The position numbers were made by a program, and so were the translations under genes. Below, piece by piece: positions 57,725 through 64,000 of a DNA stretch of 64,000 bases. How positions within the stretch are numbered: position 1 is the first letter of the stretch; every line of letters starts with the position of its first letter. The stretch is taken from the NCBI GenBank assembly GCA_003952965.2, contig CM025849.1:15365064-15429063 (forward strand), given 5' to 3'. The notes under the pieces are model-generated. The model made no database searches, was not told the DNA's origin, and was given only the letters and a program-made list of their open reading frames with translations. The DNA is from Morella rubra. Its lineage: Eukaryota; Streptophyta; Magnoliopsida; Fagales; Myricaceae.

Positions 57725-59095
57725 ATTTTTTTAAGAAATTTGGCATTTAGTCCCAACGTTTATATCCCTTTTGCATTTACGCCCTTTGATTTCAAACTTC
57801 AAATTTAACACCCTTATATTTTTGACCTTTGACAAAAAAGCCCTTTCGTTATCCTTCCGTCCATCCTTTTAATGAAAGCTTAAGCCACGTCATTTATATG
57901 TCCACGTGGTATGGCAATAAATTATGTCACCTGTCCATGTATTTTACTGATTGAACACCAAAGCTTTCTTATCATGATCTTGACTTGATCTTCTCCTTAC
58001 ATGTTAAGGAAATTTGCACTATATGTACTTCATCTTCATTTAGAAGTGAAGCGCGAGAAGAGAACGAAAAATGGAGCTTGTACCAGTACATAAGTCAAAT
58101 AGGGTCTGTGATTCCTACTGTTTTGTTGGCCGACACTGAAGTCTGCGTCGACACTCTACCCAACGCTTTGGTTAGTTCGCTAGAGCCCGATCCTAATGGT
58201 ACCCTTTTGTTTCCCACCTTGCTCATCTTGACGTGGGTTTTTGGTTTTAATCGATGGGTCTGAGGTAGTTTGAGGCTTAGAAGAATGGTATCACAGATTT
58301 AGAATTTGGCCTGTGTTTTATCAATACCTTGCTCTATTTTCTATGGCAACTATTCATGTGCGTTCTCATTTAGTTACGTAGAAATATAGGAAAACAAGGA
58401 AAATTGACCCATGGGTGTAGAACCTTTCTCCAATGACCTTTATCACTTCCAGCTTGGAAGTGGCACGCCGCATAAACACCGATTATGGAAGTATGATGAA
58501 TAGTTGAAGCTCTGCAACTTGCCATTGACAAGAATCTGACCACACAACCTATTGTAACTCACATTTAAGAACTGCAAACTGAAGGCGGTCATGTCCACAG
58601 GAATACTCCTAATGATTTTGCTTTGGTTAAGATCCAATGACATCAGGGTCTTGGGAAACATTGCCTTGGATAGATCAAAGTGGAATAAGTTCTTCGACAG
58701 GTCCACGATTTGCGTGGTCTTTTGTTTTCGCCGAAAACCATCAACGCGTTGCCTACGAGCTTGTTACTCAACAGGTCTATCATGCTGAAGTCCATGTTGA
58801 CAAATTTCCTTAACAGGCAAGGAAGGAGAAGATGAAGTCAAAGATCATTATAAGAAAGCTTTGGTGTTCGATCAATAAACTGTGTGGGCAGGTGACATAA
58901 TTTACTGTCATGCCATGTGGACATATAAATGGTGTAGCTTGAACTTGCATTAAAAGAATGGACGTATGGCTAATGGAAGGGCTTCTTTGTCAAATGTTGA
59001 AAATATAAGGGTATTAAATTTGAAGTTTGAAATCGAATGACTCAAATGCAAAAGGAGTACAAACCTAGGGACTAAAATGCCAAATTTTTCATTTT
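57725..59095. mobile_element. 1.37-kb Pack-MULE-like element with about 290-bp terminal inverted repeats
   Basis: The left arm (about 57725-58015) and right arm (about 58798-59095) are diverged reverse complements. Outer words 'aaatttggcatttagtccc', 'ttgatttcaaacttcaaattta', 'acacccttatattttt', 'catttatatgtccac' and 'accaaagctttctta', then 'cttctcctt' and 'gttaaggaaatttg', all recur inverted in order. Flanks 'cattttttta' and 'cattttttat' may be the remains of a 9-bp target duplication. The interior holds the end of a PGIP-like LRR gene (minus) and an unrecognised open frame (57985-58263, plus). Gene pieces between long TIRs are the mark of Pack-MULEs. Confidence 0.78.
58443..58815 (-). pseudogene. 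Captured C-terminal part of a PGIP-like LRR protein
   Basis: On the minus strand the text runs from the inner edge of the right TIR: MDFSMIDLLSNKLVGNALM (LRR remnant), a shift near 58708, then MDLSKNLFHFDLSKAMFPKT, LMSLDLNQSKIIRSIPVDMT, FSLQFLNVSYNRLCGQI, and the C-terminal cap with paired cysteines YFHNRCLCGVPLPSWK ending at a stop. This is the last two to three repeats and cap of a polygalacturonase-inhibiting protein, an extracellular LRR protein that blocks fungal pectin-degrading enzymes. The N-terminal signal and first about seven repeats are missing. Cap cysteines are mostly kept, but the final C has become W-K in context. It is a gene fragment inside a transposon. Confidence 0.82.
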
Positions 59096-60012
59096 TTATT
59101 CCCTTGCAAGGGTCGAGCGATGATGAGGAACAATTACAATGTGGACGGTTTAGGAGCATCAACAACTTCTAGCAAACATGGACGATTCAAGGGCCTCTGC
59201 TTATGTCATTTCCTATGTTATTTCTTATATCTTGTGTTGTAACCAAAAACTTTGGCCTTACTATGTTATATTTTCCATCCTATGTTGTAACAAAAAATTT
59301 TCGCCTTACTATGTTACATTGAATGTGTTTGGTTCTCAATTTTAAAATTCATAAATAATGAGGGAAACAAAAAAGACAATAGTTGAAATGGACAATTCTA
59401 TTACCGTTTTAATGTCTTCATTTCAAGGCATTCTATAAGTCATTAAAGAGTCAACACCTCAACCAAAACATTAACAACTCAATTGAAAAATGATAGTTCG
59501 CCACATTCATATCTCAATGGCTTCAAACAAAAGTTATTGTTCCATTATCTCTTTCACATTCAGATTCTAGTCACATCAGAGAATTTTTTTTATTAGTACC
59601 ACTCATGGATGATTGGCAAGTCATGAGTAGTTAGTGTTATATGTACAAACTCGATGAAGAATCTGTATTACATGGTTCTAAAAAAAAAAAAAAAAATTGT
59701 GTTGAGGGCCTATCCTACACCATTTATCAGGTTATGCCTAGGTCACTATCATTTGAAAGCTAAAAGGGGATGGGTGGAAACAATTAGGGAGGCATTGCAC
59801 AGAGACCTGCAAATTTGTGTTCAATTGCTGCATCCTGCTCATAATCTCAAGGTGTTGTATTCAATTGCTTCTGTCTAGACTTCCATTTCATCCGATATTT
59901 TAGTTATTGTCCTTTGAAGAATGTGATATTCTAATTTGAAAGCTAGGGTAAGGGCTTTTCTATGCTATATAGTAACATCTCAGCCCCTGCTTTTTACTGT
60001 AATTGACTTATC

Positions 60013-60016
<4 letters not shown>
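59096..60016. other. Spacer, possibly the 3' end of the Mutator relic
   Basis: The segment from 'cttgcaag|ggtcgagcgatgatg' (59104) could be the last exon of the FAR1-type relic, with the Pack-MULE lying in its intron; this is only suggestive. Otherwise no gene. An A-run is at 59682-59695. Confidence 0.35.
59232..59317. repeat. Two copies of a 49-bp tandem repeat
   Basis: The phrase '(g/a)tgttgtaac(c)aaaaa(c/a)ttt(t)(g/c)gccttactatgtta' stands at about 59232 and again at about 59281. Confidence 0.75.

Positions 60017-60054
<38 letters not shown>
60017..60054. repeat. (AG)19 microsatellite
   Basis: Nineteen uninterrupted AG units. Confidence 0.97.
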
Positions 60055-60057
<3 letters not shown>

Positions 60058-60654
60058 GAATAACTACTCATAAAAAAAAGTAACAATATACATTGTAAAT
60101 CAAAGGAAGAATAGCATCAAAATTCCTTGCTTTTTACTGCCATTGCATCATCCACACTGATGAGTTTTTTCCAACCTCAAACTACAAACTTCAACTGCTA
60201 GCCAGCGTGACCATTTCTATTTAGCATACAAAAGAGAAAGGAGCACACCAAGGCCTTGTTAATGACAAAATGGTGAACATGTATCTTGCACCTAATCCCA
60301 AGGAGTAACCATTGTCAAATATTAAGAAGCCAATCATTAGTCACATTATTTAACTTTTAGCTAATTATTAAAATACAGTTCTAAAATAGATCAATTTTAA
60401 CATCAAAAGTCTTGAATATGCAATCAAGTGATGTTAGATGTAGATAAGATTAAACTACTAAATTGCAACAAACAATCTGTTTCATTAAAAAGTTATCAAG
60501 TGATATTAAATTCAGTTCTTTCCGATAAATCTGGTCAAATGATTCTGCACTAACTGATTGCTAAAAAGAATGGAATGAATCTCATCAACCACTAACAAAG
60601 AATAGCATGATTATGCACTAACAATTAAAATAACATACTAGATTACCTCAATTA
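60055..60654. other. Spacer, nothing recognised
   Basis: AT-rich sequence without coding resemblance, repeat ends or RNA signals that I can identify. Confidence 0.45.
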
Positions 60655-61723
60655 TCACTTAGGGAGCCGGAAATAAAGATCAATGCTACCTTGTGACTTC
60701 TTAATGTTGTCCTGAATCTTGCCAATGTGAGTGTCTATAGATTCAACACTAGTGTCTATAGATTCTCGCCAAACCGTGTAGGATAAAGAAGACTGTTCAT
60801 GAGTAGTTGAGGAATGAGGAGGAACTTTCGCACTCTTGTCACCACCACTATCCTCGCTACTATCGACCTTGAAAACCCACTCCCCCCTCGAGTTATTCTT
60901 ATAACCCATCTTCTCCAATGTTTGGAAATTAACGGTATCAGATTGCGGTGGTGCATCAACCTCTCTCATATCCATTAGAATTCTATGGTGCTTAAAAATA
61001 TTGGTAAAAATCGATCCATAGAGGAGGACCTTCTTATGTTCATGAGCATACAGAATATGCTCCAGTATAATATTAGGTAGATTTATGGGTCTATGGTTCA
61101 CGAGGTGCTCAATTATATAAACGTCTATATATGTAACTGCTCCCTATGACCACTCTAGGTAGAAGATTAGTGGTTGAAATGAGATGGAGGAACCTATGAG
61201 ATGTCTTAAGGTGTTTGGCTTCAAAATGTATAGGGACATCTTCTTCGTCGTCCAAATATAAAAGAAACCTAACGACATCTCAATAGTCCCAATTATTTTA
61301 CTGAGGCTTAATTTTGCATTCATATACCTTCTCCCCATGACAAGAGATCCCCATAATCTTACTTAACTTCTCCACAGTAAGCTCAACGAGCTTCCTACTT
61401 AATAAGCTTTTAATAGTAAGACCATTATCCCTTGTCCACGTCATGTTGGCAAACAATTGTCTAACATACTTTGGGTAAACATATCTACCCATTTCACACA
61501 AACTCTACCCCCTTGGAATTGAAAATGACTATAAAGATCCAATTCCCCCAACCAATAGACTTCTATGTTCCTTCCTCACATCATCGTCCTTTTAAAAAAA
61601 TACGTAGAATACGATGTAGCACAATCATCACGAGGTTTGCACCTTCCGGCATTTCTCTCCCCATCCTCAAAGATGATGCCTAATTTTTACTCTTCACAGC
61701 ACAACGCTTAATCCTAGGCATGG
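60655..61723 (-). pseudogene. Retroelement-associated 'putative plant transposon protein' frame, broken
   Basis: From MPRIKR near 61723 the minus strand reads, over three frames, the domain often annotated 'putative plant transposon protein' in repeat-derived plant ORFs: VCEMGRYVYPKYVRQLFANM, SRKLVELTVEKLSKIMGI, then HLISTTNLLPR-like text, and an uninterrupted 148-codon stretch (61101-60655) beginning MNHRPINLPNIILEHILYAH and ending in a Ser/Asp-rich tail. The function of such frames is unknown; they accompany gypsy- or CACTA-type repeats. No neighbouring element part was found to decide which. Frames break near 61505, 61300 and 61140. Confidence 0.6.
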
Positions 61724-63059
61724 TCTCCAAATTTTGCTGTGTTCATAGAATAAGTCACGGTAAAAATTTCTTTAAATGAACATAAAATATATATTAACAC
61801 ATAAATTAACATTTAAAGTGCTTACATCTTTTGCCTCCACCAATCAAATTTCTCAAACTAAAAATAATTGAACTTAGAATGATTTTCCTTGACAGAAAAT
61901 TAATACCAATATAATTAATAGCTGCAACACATGGAAGGAAGGATGATAGAAATAATTACACTCAACACATCTCAGACAAAAAAGATATGAAAAGAATAAT
62001 TTATGCACAGAATAGCTCATGCAAAAAAAAGAACTACAAACATAATCAGATGGATTTTGATTTCTCCACCACATTCAAAGAATGGAGTGATTTTCAGCAC
62101 CTAAAAGGAATATAGGCACTAAGATAGGAGATGATATCATAGATGAGAGGGAATAGTTGATGCATTGTTGAAACATCCCGCCTCTGCTTCTACACAATCG
62201 ATAAGTTAAAAAAGCAAGTCACCTTGAGCCTAATCATCAACGTGAACACTATTACTAATATATATAACATCAAAGTCTCTTGCCTCGTCCATGTTATATG
62301 AATGAGGCAGGAGACACTACAGTTATATGCAGAATACTCCTAAAGGAAATAATTTTGAAATCACTCTCATGAAATCAAATTATCAAATAAAACCTAGTGC
62401 TTCGAAATAATGAGGTCAAACGTACACCTACTAAAATCAAGGAAACTACTAATGCTACAATGTAATTAATCAAGTAATTGCATAGAAAACTTGCTTTTAA
62501 CATAATATAAAAATTAGAGAGGATTATCATGAAAAATAAATTAATATTGATTAGAGAACAGTCGCAGAATGTATTCCATGAATGGTATCCGGGCTTTAAT
62601 GCTTGAAGCTCCAACGTCATATAAAACCTGTTGATATGGTTTCCAAACAACACAGATGAAATTTCTTTAAGGTAAAGAATTTTGTAATCTAAGCTATAAA
62701 TTCACACAGGCAACTAAAAAAAGGTAAAATATATCTAACCTCAGAATCCCACGGTCATAAAACAATTCGTCAATCCTAAATCTAAACTGTTTATGTAAGA
62801 AAACCAAATAAAAACTATAATGCCATTGGTCTACATAGTCAACTCCATAATTTGACTTAAGCGTATAAAAATCACAATTTATCAAATTAAACAATCTCTA
62901 TGCTATGGACCTTAAATCATGTTGGTGAGGTACCTAGCTAGGGCTATTTACCTAACATATACAATATGAACTGGAATCATTCAATCTTGGCATATACATA
63001 TGTGAGTATTTGTTAGTCTCATTAGAAATTGTAAAGGAAATCTCTTGAAATAAATCAAA
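61724..63059. other. AT-rich spacer, nothing recognised
   Basis: About 70% A/T by eye. Open frames on the minus strand (61874-62074, 62375-62653, 62694-62894) are Phe/Leu/Tyr-rich and show no family resemblance. Confidence 0.45.
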
Positions 63060-63655
63060 CGAAAGAGAAAGACCACGTTCGCGTGTATTCCATCAACAAG
63101 TGCAATATATTAGTTTGCATGGCAAAAGAGATCTGTAATGATTACCCGAATTCATAGAGCTCAATGTTGAGTGCGCTTGACCCACAAGCAAACAAGAAGC
63201 TTATCTCTTGAAAGATGGTGGTGGGAACAAAGCTGAGGGTGCTTGACCCACTATGTGTAATTTCTTCGGCGAATTCTTCTAACTAGAACCAAAAAACAGA
63301 GCGAGTGGGATTTGAGGAATTTCGAAATGGGTGGGAAACTAAAATGGGGGGATTTGGGAAGAAATTAATTAGGAGGAATTTGGAAGTTCGAAATGGGTGA
63401 GATTTGGTATGGATTTCATATAGATTTTGAAATGAGCCTATGTAATGGGTTGGAAGTGTTCGCGTCATAGCGATCGGAGTTGGGGTCGCACATAAATTTT
63501 AGTGATCCAGCCAAGAGCTGAGCCTAGCTAGTGCGAGTCAAGCCTCATTAAATGAGGTGGCGGTCTTTCTATCGTTGGATCTAGAGGATTTAATCCAAAC
63601 CGTGAGTCCGGATGTGTCCAGACTTGTACGTTCTAGTTTGAATCAAAACCCCATC
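63060..63655 (-). mobile_element. Diverged, partial relative of the 23001-23912 inverted-repeat element
   Basis: Read on the minus strand from 63655, the text 'gattcaaac', 'acgtac', 'gacacatcc', 'ccacctcatttaatga', 'gtgcgacc', 'gaacacttcc', 'aaatcccac' and 'cccatttcgaa' comes in the same order as at 23011-23330. Similarity is clear from 63655 down to about 63290 and fades after that. The matching second arm was not found, so the copy is partial and the lower boundary is a guess. Confidence 0.6.
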
Positions 63656-64000
63656 GAGGAAAGTGGCTTAGGAGGTTGTTGCTCAGGCTCCACTAGAGAA
63701 TCATCCTCTAACTGCCAAACAATATACTACCAACAGTATGATGCCATGTGGAGAATTTGTATCATTCTCCAACCACCCTCGAGATACTGAAGACCATTAT
63801 GCACTGAACTACAAGACACGTGGCTTGGTTGATAATGTAGCATTGTTGGATGTACATCCAACGTAGAACACGTTAGATGTCGAGGTTCCCATTTAGATTG
63901 CAGTATGTCAAGTGGGGTTGATCTTCTCAATCTCGCCTCTAACAGTGGGGCCAAAACAGCAGAAATTGTGTGAAGGATCAATGGGCTCAAAGAAGCAGAT
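63656..64000. other. Unassigned sequence at the window end
   Basis: Open frames on both strands overlap (plus 63557-63790, minus 63727-63990), and neither resembles a known family. It may continue into something outside the window. Confidence 0.4.

Noticed and set aside
1-64000. tRNA, rRNA, snRNA and miRNA genes
   Set aside because: No complete tRNA-like A/B box pair with acceptor pairing, no rRNA segments and no snRNA signature were found by eye; SINE box A/B pairs are degenerate and lack tRNA folding.

Overview
The window is nuclear DNA from a flowering plant. Its genes are plant-specific or typically plant (a SKIP/SNW1 splicing factor, a small DUF3511 protein, a NIPA-type magnesium transporter, kelch F-box relics, a PPR fragment). 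The NIPA gene has nine short exons split by AT-rich introns. Most of the remaining sequence is decayed transposable elements. I cannot name the species.

Three genes look intact. SKIP is on the minus strand (4404-6224) as one coding exon, with a predicted 5' UTR intron that holds three tandem 192-bp repeats. A DUF3511 protein is on the plus strand (43185-43541). A NIPA9-like gene is on the plus strand (47072-51676); its nine exons join into 344 codons if the first intron is GC-AG.

Layout: 1-3.8 kb, Ty1/copia relic. 4-7.6 kb, SKIP and its leader. 7.5-18.9 kb (block A) and 20.9-24.4 kb (block B), two diverged copies of one segment that begins just upstream of SKIP and ends with a kelch F-box gene. 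Both F-box copies are dead, by different lesions. Block A was enlarged by a long inverted-repeat structure (9.6-17.0 kb) that contains a 4.7-kb hAT element with perfect 8-bp target duplications, and by a Mutator-type MITE with perfect 9-bp target duplications. Between the blocks lie a TRIM, a DNA-transposon scrap and a small candidate LTR element. 24.4-26.4 kb, 3' end of a SIRE-like copia element. 26.4-31.1 kb, a broken endogenous pararetrovirus (Caulimoviridae). 31.9-33.1 kb, CACTA transposase fragment. 34.4 kb, PPR fragment. 35.1-37.2 kb, copia fragment with a second hAT element (37284-41296) inserted beside it. 42.3-51.7 kb, the gene-rich part (a possible transit-peptide fragment, DUF3511, two SINEs, NIPA9). 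52.6-55.2 kb, Ty3/gypsy fragment cut off inside RT. 55.2-57.7 kb, FAR1-type Mutator transposase relic. 57.7-59.1 kb, a long-TIR element carrying a piece of a polygalacturonase-inhibitor-like LRR gene (Pack-MULE-like). 60.6-61.7 kb, a plant-transposon-protein relic. 63.0-63.7 kb, a relative of the inverted-repeat element that split the block B F-box gene.

There is no operon-like co-operation here. The living genes are independent housekeeping-type genes in a nested repeat landscape. Boundaries were read by eye; those given as 'about' are approximate.
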